Part shown: one piece after another, positions 1 to 7,720 of the stretch
Position numbering within the stretch: position 1 is the stretch's first letter
Layout: each line of letters begins with the position of its first letter
From: Spirochaetae bacterium HGW-Spirochaetae-1
GTDB taxonomy: Bacteria; Spirochaetota; UBA4802; UBA5550
Length of the DNA stretch: 64,000 nucleotides
Direction: 5' to 3'
Assembly: GCA_002839375.1 (NCBI GenBank)
Contig: PGXY01000002.1
Location: forward strand, 1-64,000
Position numbers and translations under genes: made by a program
Notes under the pieces: model-generated
Database searches by the model: none
Told to the model about the DNA's origin: nothing
The model's input: the letters and a program-made list of their open reading frames with translations, nothing else

Positions 1-8
1 CAAGGCGT

Positions 9-31
9 TCGGACATCCTTGTCCTCACTTT
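9..31 (+). repeat. 23-nt direct repeat, left copy
   Basis: This stretch is identical to positions 1104-1126 (begins TCGGACATCC, ends CTCACTTT). It contains a small inverted repeat, GGACA-TCCT-TGTCC. Because the window begins here, only the right end of the larger repeat element (see 935-1103) is visible. The two copies bracket the HigB/HigA toxin-antitoxin pair. Confidence 0.85.
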
Positions 32-80
32 TCGGTTGCTGATTGTCATATCCAAATATTATGAGTTTATGTCAAGACTT

Positions 81-116
81 CCCCTCGCCTGTGGGAGAGG
101 GGGCCGGGGGGTGAGG
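81..116. repeat. dispersed palindrome of the CCCTC...GAGGG type
   Basis: CCCCTC (81-86) pairs with GAGGGG (97-102) around a ten-base loop and is followed by a G-rich tail ending GGTGAGG. Similar CCCTCTCCC/GGGAGAGGG palindromes with a GGGGTGAGG tail are, from memory, dispersed in many bacterial genomes. Function is unknown. Only one copy was seen in the window. Confidence 0.45.
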
Positions 117-268
117 TCGCATGGTTTCATCACCGCATGACTATTTCCATTATCAATTCAAAATCCTGAAAAAAATATCACCATTTCCCGCTGGTTCGTT
201 CGTGTTATATGCAGGGGCCGGGGCGGCGTCCGGGTCATGATTTGGAAAAAGGGTTGACTGGAGTTCAC

Positions 269-640
269 ATGCGTGCTAACATGAAAAATAGTAAGAGAAG
301 CATACTTTTCTACAGAACCGCCGAAGGGAAGTGCCCCGTGGAAGATTTTCTCGATTCTCTGCCGGGAAAGGCTGCGCAGAAAATCACCTGGGTTCTTGGC
401 ATATTGGAAAATCAGGGAGTGCTTCCGGCGATGTATTTTAAAAAGCTTGTCAATACCGATATCTGGGAATGCCGTGTTCAGTACAGTTCCAACGTGTATC
501 GTCTGTTATGCTTTTTCGACAGGGGATCAATAATAATTTTAACCCATGGGTTCATTAAAAAGACGCAAAAAACACCCGGTGATGAGATTAAAAGGGCTGA
601 GGAATACAGGAATGATTATCTGCGAAGGAGACACGTATGA
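269..640 (+). CDS. higB: HigB/RelE-type toxin (Gp49-like)
   Basis: Toxin of a type II toxin-antitoxin pair. The 123-residue product has the layout of the phage Gp49-like/HigB family: an N-terminal beta strand leading to FYRTAEGKCPVEDFLDSL, a helical pair, then the core strands with DIWECRV and YRLLCFF, and a C-terminal helix rich in Lys and Arg. Family members are usually ribosome-dependent mRNA interferases, and that activity is inferred here. ATG 269 follows GGAG (260-263) by five bases; ATG 281 is a possible later start. The stop overlaps the antitoxin start as ATGA. The pair sits between 23-nt direct repeats, suggesting a mobile or recombination-prone cassette. Confidence 0.88.
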   Translation: MRANMKNSKRSILFYRTAEGKCPVEDFLDSLPGKAAQKITWVLGILENQGVLPAMYFKKLVNTDIWECRVQYSSNVYRLLCFFDRGSIIILTHGFIKKTQKTPGDEIKRAEEYRNDYLRRRHV

Positions 641-912
641 GTGATCTGAAAAAATACATACACAAAAGAAAGGCGAAAGATCCTGATTTTGCCCGGGGAT
701 ATGACGAGGGATTTGAGGAATTTAAAATCGGACTGGTTCTTCGCCGGGAACGTGAAAAGAGCGGCTTAACCCAGGAAGAGCTGGCTCAAAAGATCCGGAC
801 GACGAAGAGCGCTATCTCCCGCATCGAGAATCATGCCGAGGATATCAAGCTGTCGACCTTGATGAAGGTTGCCGAGGCGCTGGGGAAGAGGGTTACTATA
901 CGATTGGTTTGA
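637..912 (+). CDS. higA: HigA/Xre-family antitoxin
   Basis: Antitoxin and probable autorepressor partner of the preceding toxin. The 91-residue protein has a helix-turn-helix of the Xre/Cro type at about residues 32-86 (LRREREKSGLTQEELAQKI followed by the recognition-helix region TTKSAISRIEN). The short acidic/basic N-terminus probably contacts the toxin. The start is fixed by AAGGAG (625-630), six bases upstream, and by a 4-bp ATGA overlap with higB, which implies translational coupling. In the HigBA arrangement the toxin gene comes first, as here. Confidence 0.9.
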   Translation: MSDLKKYIHKRKAKDPDFARGYDEGFEEFKIGLVLRREREKSGLTQEELAQKIRTTKSAISRIENHAEDIKLSTLMKVAEALGKRVTIRLV

Positions 913-934
913 GTCCGCTTGGGCGGGGGGTTGT

Positions 935-1103
935 GGCCGGGATCTCCGGCCGGGTGATTAATGTTCCGGTTTCCCGGAACCTGGGAGTTCGGCAGAATCC
1001 CTCTGCCGGGTGGGATGTCCCGGGGGGGCCGGGACAGGCCCTTTGCAGAAGGGGCGCGAGCGCGGCGCCCCTCCTGCACCACCCCCGCGTCGCCTCAAAC
1101 GCC
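935..1103. repeat. cluster of five hairpins plus conserved repeat tail
   Basis: Five successive inverted repeats lie in about 145 bp: GGCCGG/CCGGCC (935-951), GTTCCGG/CCGGAAC (963-980), GGCAGA/TCTGCC (991-1007), GTCCCGG/CCGGGAC (1017-1035) and a 13-bp stem with one mismatch, GCAGAAGGGGCGC against GCGCCCCTCCTGC (1045-1077). The 36 bases at 1068-1103 match the complement of 14090-14125 at 35 positions, so this is a copy of a dispersed element. The two last hairpins recur there with different bases but preserved pairing. Confidence 0.75.
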
Positions 1104-1126
1104 TCGGACATCCTTGTCCTCACTTT
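1104..1126 (+). repeat. 23-nt direct repeat, right copy
   Basis: Exact copy of positions 9-31, in the same orientation. It directly follows the conserved tail of the hairpin element, so the left copy at the window edge is probably the end of another full element. The two direct copies would allow deletion or duplication of the toxin-antitoxin segment by homologous recombination. Confidence 0.85.
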
Positions 1127-1369
1127 CTATGGTGAAGTTTTTTACATGAATCTTTTTGAACATTGAACTTGGAACTTTTAACCAATCTTTTTCCTTAGCG
1201 GCACTTCCCACGTCGTGTGGGTCGACCGCAGCCACCGAGTTCATACCTCCCTGGACTCGCTTACTGTATGTGGGGGATGTTGGGCAGGAATCTTCTTTGA
1301 ACCTTGAAACTTATTCTTTAACCCATACTCGCCCCGATTCTCTGAGCCGGAATGCATTCCTTTTGCCAA
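1127..1369. other. intergenic stretch without a convincing gene
   Basis: Possible short reading frames here have atypical composition and no ribosome-binding site. Two loosely similar phrases built on TTGAAC...CTT...TTTAACC (about 1155-1182 and 1296-1323) look like a decayed duplication. CCCAC/GTGTGGG near 1207-1221 could form a weak hairpin. Otherwise nothing is seen. Confidence 0.4.
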
Positions 1370-1414
1370 AACTACTATATAGTGGTTGACATTTAGAGAT
1401 TGTATTTATATTCC
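1370..1414 (+). promoter_or_regulatory. promoter with overlapping palindrome, defence operon
   Basis: TTGACA at 1386-1391 is a perfect -35 hexamer. TATATT (1407-1412, 15-bp spacing) or TATTCC (1409-1414, 17-bp spacing) could be the -10. An 18-bp palindrome with one mismatched pair, arms AACTACTAT and ATAGTGGTT (1370-1387), overlaps the -35 box and is placed like an operator. The site lies at the left edge of the AT-rich island, about 120 bp before the methyltransferase start. The assignment is by motif only. Confidence 0.45.
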
Positions 1415-1536
1415 GTAACTGAATAATTTTTGATTTTGATTATAATAAATAATTGCTTTTAGAAAATAAAAATTATGAATAAATAACAACCTTTTTCTTT
1501 TAAGTAATAATATTAGCAATTTGGAGGTCTTTTCTT

Positions 1537-2868
1537 TTGAGGTTTATCGACTTGTTTGCTGGGCTTGGTGGATTCCATATAGCTCTTAAGAGATTGGGAC
1601 ACGAATGTGTTTTTGCGTCCGAAATAAATGAGCATTTACGCGAATTATATAAAATAAATTTTAATATTTTGCCTGATGGAGATATTAGGAAAGTTAAACT
1701 AAAAGATATTCCACAACATGATATTTTATGTGCAGGATTTCCTTGCCAGCCGTTCTCAAAAGCAGGCGAACAATTGGGACGATCTTGTACTCAGTGGGGA
1801 GATTTGTTTGACTATGTTATCAGAATATTAAAAGTTCACCACCCCAAATATTTTATTTTAGAAAATGTACCTAATTTACTTAAACATAATAATGGATTAA
1901 CTTGGATCCAAATGAAAAATGAATTAATAAATATTGGGTATCAAGTTAGTGAAAATAAATTATCTCCTCATAAATTTGGAATTCCTCAAATCAGAGAGAG
2001 AGTTTATATTGTTGGATCAACTGATAAACTAGATCTATTTAAATGGCCTGAAGAGAATAGTAATTTTGAAAATGAAACAATCAATTCCCTTTTGGAAAAA
2101 AAACCAAAAGACGCGAAACCTTTATCTCGGCAAGTAATTAATTGTTTGAATACTTGGCAGGATTTTATAAATAAATATCCATCAAATATTGAACTCCCAT
2201 CCTTTCCTATTTGGTCAATGGAATTCGGAGCAGATTATCCTTATGAGAAAGATACTCCGCATTCAATTGGCTTACAACGTCTTGGAAAATTTAAAGGAAG
2301 TTATGGTATTGCATTAAATAATTATCAAAAGAAGCAAAGAATGGATGGACTGCCTTCATATGCAAAGACCCAGGAAAATGCTTTCCCCATATGGAAGATT
2401 AACTTTATAAAACAGAATAGAACAATATATGAAAAGAATAAAAAATGGATCAAACCCTGGATTCCCAAAATCCAAGAATTTCCACCAAGCCTACAAAAAT
2501 TAGAATGGAACTGCAAAGGCGAAGAGAGGGATATTTGGAAATATATAATACAGTTTAGAGCATCTGGCGTAAGAGTGAAGAGGCCAACAACCTCCCCATC
2601 CTTAATTGCAATGACAACAACACAAGTTCCAATAATATCGTGGGAGCGAAGATATATGACACCACGAGAATGCGCAAATTTACAAAGTCTTGGTGAATTA
2701 AAACATCTGCCTCAAGCAATGACCATCTCATTTAAAGCATTAGGAAATGCAGTTAACGTTGATGTTGTCTACCTTATTCTTTCTAATTTATTAAAAACTA
2801 ATGATAATATTGTACGGATAAAGAATAACACCTTTTCAAATAAATTAATCATTATTGGTAATATTTAA
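1537..2868 (+). CDS. DNA (cytosine-5-)-methyltransferase
   Basis: Modification enzyme of the island; transfers a methyl group from S-adenosylmethionine to C5 of cytosine. All key motifs are visible: FAGLGG (7-12, SAM binding), GFPCQPFS (67-74, catalytic Cys70), ENV (109-111), QIRERVYIVG (151-160), TPRECANLQ (375-383) and GNAV (403-406). The long segment between about 165 and 370 holds the target-recognition domain, so the recognition sequence cannot be read off. The start is TTG, preceded by GGAGG (1523-1527) at nine bases; no in-frame ATG lies near. It is the first gene of four on the same strand, 18 bp before the ATPase. Base composition is far more AT-rich than in the flanking genes, indicating transfer. 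The N-terminal order of motifs is that of an intact enzyme. Confidence 0.93.
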   Translation: MRFIDLFAGLGGFHIALKRLGHECVFASEINEHLRELYKINFNILPDGDIRKVKLKDIPQHDILCAGFPCQPFSKAGEQLGRSCTQWGDLFDYVIRILKVHHPKYFILENVPNLLKHNNGLTWIQMKNELINIGYQVSENKLSPHKFGIPQIRERVYIVGSTDKLDLFKWPEENSNFENETINSLLEKKPKDAKPLSRQVINCLNTWQDFINKYPSNIELPSFPIWSMEFGADYPYEKDTPHSIGLQRLGKFKGSYGIALNNYQKKQRMDGLPSYAKTQENAFPIWKINFIKQNRTIYEKNKKWIKPWIPKIQEFPPSLQKLEWNCKGEERDIWKYIIQFRASGVRVKRPTTSPSLIAMTTTQVPIISWERRYMTPRECANLQSLGELKHLPQAMTISFKALGNAVNVDVVYLILSNLLKTNDNIVRIKNNTFSNKLIIIGNI

Positions 2869-2886
2869 TCCTAAATAAAAATTGTA

Positions 2887-4440
2887 ATGAAGATAAAGAG
2901 TTCAAATAAAATTAATATACGACCTGGTGTAAGTATTCTATCAGTTTTACCGCATCTTAATTATAAACCATGGTTTGCACTGGCAGAATTTGTTGATAAT
3001 TCGATTCAAAGTTTTTACGATTATTATGATGAAATAGTTAAGGTTGAGAAATGTGATTTTAAACTCAGAGTTGATATTGAAATTGATCTCTTGGACGAAG
3101 GAAGAATAATAATTCGTGATAATGCTGCTGGGATTCACGAAAAAGATTTTGCAAGAGCATTTAGACCAGCAGAAATTCCTCCCGATAGAAGCGGTTTATG
3201 TGAATTTGGGATGGGGATGAAAAGTGCTTCATGTTGGTTCTCTCCAATTTGGACGGTAAGAACTTCAGCGCTTGGTGAGCCCTACGAAAAGACGGTTCAA
3301 TTTGATATCGAAAAAATTGTCAGTGATGAGATCGAGGAATTAGATGTAATTATTAAAACAGTTGATGCAAATTTACACTACACTACAATAACATTGGAGA
3401 ATCTTTATCGCAAACCTCAAGGCCGAACAATATCTAAAATTAAAGATCATTTGAGAGATATATATAGAGTTTTCACTAGAGAAAAAAAGCTTCAGTTATT
3501 CTTTTATAATGAACCAATTCAATATATTAATCCTGAAATATTAATTGCTCCCTATTACAAGAATCTTAAAGGAAAATCTATTGAATGGCGAAAAGAAATA
3601 AATTTTGATTTTGGCCTAGGATTAAAAGCATATGGTTTTGCGGCAATTCGGAAAAAGGCAAGTACTTCAGAAGCAGGTTTTGCATTATTTAGAAGAAATA
3701 GACTTATACAAGGAAGTGCCGATGAGGGTTATAGACCAGAATATATTTTTGGTAAGCCAAATTCATTTATTTTTCAGAGGGTATTTGGTGAAATTCATCT
3801 TGAAGGTTTTGAGGTAAGCCATACAAAAGATGGCTTCCAGTGGGATGAGAATGAGGTAACTTTTTTAGCGTTACTGAAAGAGAGTTTAGGCACAGAAGAG
3901 TTCCCTCTTCTGCAGCAAGCGAGAGAATATCGTGTAGATAGAAAACCTAGTGATTATCAAAAAGGTGCACAAGCAGCCGTATTAAGGACTGCTCGTGCTA
4001 TAGAAGAAAATGCTCCTCAAGTAATGGAAGCACTTGTTAATGATAAAGATAAGGTAATTATTCTGCCAGAAGAGTTAGAAACTAACACACAAGTAACAGA
4101 AAAATCTATTGATATAGAATTGAGTGGGAATAAATGGACTATTATTATTGAACTTACTCATGATCCCTCAGTCGGAGATTGGTTACAAATAAGTGATCAA
4201 TCTTCTTCCTCAAATTTGGGAGAGAGCAGGGGCAGGAAAATAAGTTTAAGATTATCTTTGTCGCATCCCTTTATGGAGCGTTTTTCAGGTCCTGATTGTG
4301 ATGAAATAGAACCAATTTTAAGAATAGCTGCTGCCCTTGGTCTAAGTGAAGTGATTGCAAGAGAGAGTGGTGTGAGAAAGGCTGGAACAATTAGGAGAAA
4401 TGTCAACGAATTACTAAGAAATGCATTATGGCAAACATAA
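2887..4440 (+). CDS. MutL/MORC-like GHKL ATPase (paraMORC type)
   Basis: A 517-residue GHKL-fold ATPase. The N box is LAEFVDNSIQS (32-42, with E34, D37 and N38), the G1 box DNAAGI (78-83) and the G2 box EFGMGMKSAS (106-115). The spacing and the presence of a second transducer-like region (about 215-340) match MutL/MORC relatives rather than sensor kinases, since there is no His-phosphotransfer domain. Bacterial MORC-like ATPases encoded with a cytosine methylase and a Z1 helicase have been proposed from comparative genomics (Aravind and colleagues) to act in restriction-modification, and are considered ancestors of eukaryotic MORC proteins. An ATP-driven clamp or translocation role on DNA is inferred. 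The C-terminal third (400-517) is not recognised. Confidence 0.85.
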   Translation: MKIKSSNKINIRPGVSILSVLPHLNYKPWFALAEFVDNSIQSFYDYYDEIVKVEKCDFKLRVDIEIDLLDEGRIIIRDNAAGIHEKDFARAFRPAEIPPDRSGLCEFGMGMKSASCWFSPIWTVRTSALGEPYEKTVQFDIEKIVSDEIEELDVIIKTVDANLHYTTITLENLYRKPQGRTISKIKDHLRDIYRVFTREKKLQLFFYNEPIQYINPEILIAPYYKNLKGKSIEWRKEINFDFGLGLKAYGFAAIRKKASTSEAGFALFRRNRLIQGSADEGYRPEYIFGKPNSFIFQRVFGEIHLEGFEVSHTKDGFQWDENEVTFLALLKESLGTEEFPLLQQAREYRVDRKPSDYQKGAQAAVLRTARAIEENAPQVMEALVNDKDKVIILPEELETNTQVTEKSIDIELSGNKWTIIIELTHDPSVGDWLQISDQSSSSNLGESRGRKISLRLSLSHPFMERFSGPDCDEIEPILRIAAALGLSEVIARESGVRKAGTIRRNVNELLRNALWQT

Positions 4441-4458
4441 TTTGAATAAGGGGGTTTA

Positions 4459-6693
4459 ATGAATCATACTAATGATGATCAATTGGAAGAAGTTGAAATT
4501 GTAAGTAATGTTAGCAATAATTGGAATCCTATAGTAGGTGAAGAAACAATTGCATTACTAAATCATTTGCCTATAAATGAAAGAAGTCGTATTGTCGTCA
4601 GAAATGAGGCAGTTTCAATTTTATCCAAATGCATTTCGCCATTAGATACAGAAGGCCAGCAAACTGGTTTGGTTTTAGGTTATGTTCAAAGTGGGAAAAC
4701 ATTATCTTTTACAACTGTTGCTACTTTGGCAAGAGATAATGGTTTTCCAATAATAATTTTAATTGCTGGGATTTCTAATCCACTCACCACTCAATCAAGA
4801 GATCGTCTCCACAGAGATCTTCGACTTGAGGTAAGGGATGATAGAGTATGGAGGCATTTACATAACCCAGATATTCAGAATCGTGCTCAAGATCAAATAA
4901 ATAATATTATTGAAGAATGGCGTGATCCGTCAGTCCCTCTCAAAGAACGCACTACTTTGTTAATAACCACAATGAAGAATCATAGACGTCTTGCAAATCT
5001 CAGAGAAGTGTTTATGTGTGTCGATCTCCGAAAAATACCGGTATTAATTTTTGATGATGAGGCAGATCAGGCAGGATTAAATAATCTTATTAAGCAGGGT
5101 GAAGAAAGTACAACATATACAAGATTAAGAGAACTAAAGGAAATAATCCCACATCATACTTTTTTGCAATATACTGCTACACCACAAGGTCCTCTTCTTA
5201 TTAATTTAATAGATATTCTATCACCTGGTTTTGCAAATACTCTAACGCCCGGTGATGATTATACAGGAGGTAGAGACTTTTTTATAAATAATCAGCATCT
5301 GTTAAGGGAAATTCCATTCAATGAAATCCCGACAAATGATAATCCAATTCATGAACCTCCTGAAAGTCTATTAGCTGCATTGCGAGTATTTTTTCTCGGT
5401 TTAGCTTCAACTCAACTCAGGCATATGGGGCATGGTAATAGGTCGATGATGGTTCATCCTTCGCATAAAACCGATCCGCATCAACAATATTATGATTGGA
5501 TTATCAATATAATAAACAACTGGAAAACAATATTAGCTAATAAAGATGACCCAGATTATAACGATCTAAAAGAAGAGTTCAGATTGGCATATGATGATTT
5601 AGCTAGCACTATTGATAGCTTAGAAGAGTTTGATTCTTTATATTCAATCATACATCGAGTTATAAGAAGAACAGAAATAATAATAATAAATGCTCGTAGA
5701 GGGCGTACTCCAGAGATAGATTGGCGAGGTGCCTTTTCTCATATTCTAGTAGGCGGTCAAGCCCTAGATCGTGGTTTTACTATTGAAGGTTTAACAGTTA
5801 CTTATATGCCTAGAGGAGTGGGTGGGCGCCAAGCAGATACAATACAGCAGCGTGCAAGATTTTTTGGTTATAAAAGATCTTATTTAGGATATTGTCGGAT
5901 TTATATTGAAAGGGAACTAAATATTGCTTTCACTCGATACGTGCAGCACGAGGAAGATATTAGAGATAGATTGATTGAATACGAAAATCGACCACTTAGA
6001 GATTTAAGGAGGGCATTTTTAATACCACAAGGCTTTAAAGCAACAAGGGATAGTATAATCGATGTTGATTATACTATCCTTAGATTCAATAATGAATGGT
6101 TTTATCCACAAGCTCCTCAGGATTCAATAGAGTCAATTATAGAAAATAGAAATACAGTTTTTAATTTTATTAAGTCAATATCCCTTTCTCAGGATGATGG
6201 CCATCCAGACAGAACCCCATATCAAAGACATTTATTTTCTGATACAATTTCTCTCAAGCATCTTTATGAAAATCTTTTATTGGATTTAAGGTTTACTCGG
6301 CTATCAGATGCACAAAATTTTCTTGCTATAATAATCCTGTTGAGAAATTTTTTGGAAAACAGTTTTTCGGATGAGGAATGTTCTGTCTATTATATGAGTC
6401 AAGGAATCAATAGAGAAAGAAAATTAGATGCCAAAGGTGAATTAGTCAACCTGTTTCAAGGAGCCTATCCTGTAAATCCCAAAGAAATCAGAGGAAGTAT
6501 TTATGCAGGGGACAGATATATCCACTCTAATGATAATATTACAGTTCAAATTCATATGTTAAATATACTTGATAACGATAAAAAATTGATATACGATAAT
6601 CCTGTAGCTAATATTGCAATTTTCTTACCCGAACGTCTTAAGACTAATGTATTGATACAGAATCAAGGTGGAATCGATTCTGATGAAGAGTAA
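4459..6693 (+). CDS. Z1-domain superfamily 2 helicase/ATPase
   Basis: A 744-residue protein with superfamily 2 helicase motifs: Walker A GYVQSGKT (74-81), Walker B DDEAD (199-203), motif III-like YTATPQ (238-243), then GGQALDRGFTIEGL (432-445) and QQRARFFGYK (463-472), corresponding to motifs V and VI. The latter half of the helicase is the Z1 domain typical of restriction-associated helicases. It probably translocates on DNA and delivers the nuclease encoded next. The start is preceded by AAGGGGG (4448-4454) and lies 18 bp after the ATPase gene. Its 3' end overlaps the nuclease gene by 11 bp, implying coupled translation. The residues after about 520 carry no motif I recognise. Confidence 0.88.
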   Translation: MNHTNDDQLEEVEIVSNVSNNWNPIVGEETIALLNHLPINERSRIVVRNEAVSILSKCISPLDTEGQQTGLVLGYVQSGKTLSFTTVATLARDNGFPIIILIAGISNPLTTQSRDRLHRDLRLEVRDDRVWRHLHNPDIQNRAQDQINNIIEEWRDPSVPLKERTTLLITTMKNHRRLANLREVFMCVDLRKIPVLIFDDEADQAGLNNLIKQGEESTTYTRLRELKEIIPHHTFLQYTATPQGPLLINLIDILSPGFANTLTPGDDYTGGRDFFINNQHLLREIPFNEIPTNDNPIHEPPESLLAALRVFFLGLASTQLRHMGHGNRSMMVHPSHKTDPHQQYYDWIINIINNWKTILANKDDPDYNDLKEEFRLAYDDLASTIDSLEEFDSLYSIIHRVIRRTEIIIINARRGRTPEIDWRGAFSHILVGGQALDRGFTIEGLTVTYMPRGVGGRQADTIQQRARFFGYKRSYLGYCRIYIERELNIAFTRYVQHEEDIRDRLIEYENRPLRDLRRAFLIPQGFKATRDSIIDVDYTILRFNNEWFYPQAPQDSIESIIENRNTVFNFIKSISLSQDDGHPDRTPYQRHLFSDTISLKHLYENLLLDLRFTRLSDAQNFLAIIILLRNFLENSFSDEECSVYYMSQGINRERKLDAKGELVNLFQGAYPVNPKEIRGSIYAGDRYIHSNDNITVQIHMLNILDNDKKLIYDNPVANIAIFLPERLKTNVLIQNQGGIDSDEE

Positions 6694-7678
6694 GCTTGAG
6701 GATTTATTTAATCAGCTAACTTCAAAAAGTATCTCATCTTCTAAGGAAGTAGTATTCTTTGCTTTAAAAATCCCTGGTTATACAGATAGACATATCGGTA
6801 AAGATTCCAACAATCAGCCTGCTATTCTTATTTCTACAAAGAATATTAAAACATACCCTGCAAATCAAATTATGGAAAACCTTAGAATCGAGCATGGATT
6901 GAAAGTTAAAATTGTAGAATCAAATAATAGCTATTCAGAGGGAATTTATTCTATTATTCAGTGTACATCAAATGATATCGAAATAAAGAGGTATTTTCTT
7001 CGAGTTATAGATTCTATTATACATACACTTCCTGAAACAGTATCATCTCGAGATATTTCGATAATTATTGATAGACTTACTTGTCTGTTCCTATCACTTA
7101 AACAGCCAGCACGGAAATCTATCCTTGGCTTATGGTCTGAATTGTTTATAATTGTGAGTTCAATAAATAGTATTTTTATGCTACAATCTTGGCATAACGA
7201 TCCTTATGAAACATATGATTTTAGCTGTGATCTTTCACGATTAGAAGTGAAAAGTTCTTCTAAAACACGATGTCATTATTTTTCTTTTCAACAAGTTTAT
7301 CCACCTGATAATATAGATTTAATTATTGCTTCAGTTATAGTTAAAGAATCATCTAGTGGATTATCATTATTGGATTTATGGGATAATGCTAAAGAAATTG
7401 CTGGAGATGATTTTGAATTAAGATCCAAAGTAGATAGAATATGTACTGAATCGCTTGGAACAGATTTTCAAAAAAATTTATTTAAATGCTTTGATTTAAA
7501 TATTGCAAAAAGTTCACTTATCTTTTATCATATAAGTGAAATACCTAAAGTTCCAAGGGAAATACCAGCAGGAGTCAGTGAGATTACATTTAAGTCGGAC
7601 TTAAGTTTTACTCATAAGTTAGATCGAATAGTAACAATTAAAAATACAATTTTTAATGCTTATTATGGAAATGATTAA
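6683..7678 (+). CDS. DUF4420 PD-(D/E)XK nuclease-like protein
   Basis: Predicted endonuclease of the system. The 331-residue product contains GLWSELFII (149-157, Glu153) and, after it, DFSCDLSRLEVKSSSK (179-194), where Asp179 or Asp183 with Glu188-x-Lys190 gives a PD-(D/E)XK-type active site. This is the hallmark of the DUF4420 family, which is encoded next to Z1 helicases. The ATG at 6683 is preferred because AAGGTGG (6665-6671) lies 11 bases upstream; an in-frame GTG at 6668 lacks a good site. The gene overlaps the helicase stop. It is the last gene of the island; only 42 bp separate it from the convergent hpt gene, and no clear terminator was seen. Cleavage specificity is unknown. Confidence 0.8.
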   Translation: MKSKLEDLFNQLTSKSISSSKEVVFFALKIPGYTDRHIGKDSNNQPAILISTKNIKTYPANQIMENLRIEHGLKVKIVESNNSYSEGIYSIIQCTSNDIEIKRYFLRVIDSIIHTLPETVSSRDISIIIDRLTCLFLSLKQPARKSILGLWSELFIIVSSINSIFMLQSWHNDPYETYDFSCDLSRLEVKSSSKTRCHYFSFQQVYPPDNIDLIIASVIVKESSSGLSLLDLWDNAKEIAGDDFELRSKVDRICTESLGTDFQKNLFKCFDLNIAKSSLIFYHISEIPKVPREIPAGVSEITFKSDLSFTHKLDRIVTIKNTIFNAYYGND

Positions 7679-7720
7679 CAATAAAAATAAACAGTAAGGG
7701 TTCCTTGTTCCGGCCATCTC

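Noticed and set aside
254-282. TTGACT and TAACAT with 17-bp spacing, promoter-like, over the higB start.
   Set aside because: The -10 would overlap the ATG at 281 and place the transcription start inside the gene; probably chance in AT-rich DNA.
935-1126. Integron attC site next to the toxin-antitoxin pair.
   Set aside because: The conserved core GTTRRRY with its RYYYAAC partner was not found, and the hairpins are perfect palindromes rather than attC-like bulged stems.
1156-1389. Open frame of 77 codons in the spacer before the defence operon.
   Set aside because: No ribosome-binding site and low-complexity composition; the candidate operator and promoter lie over its 3' end.
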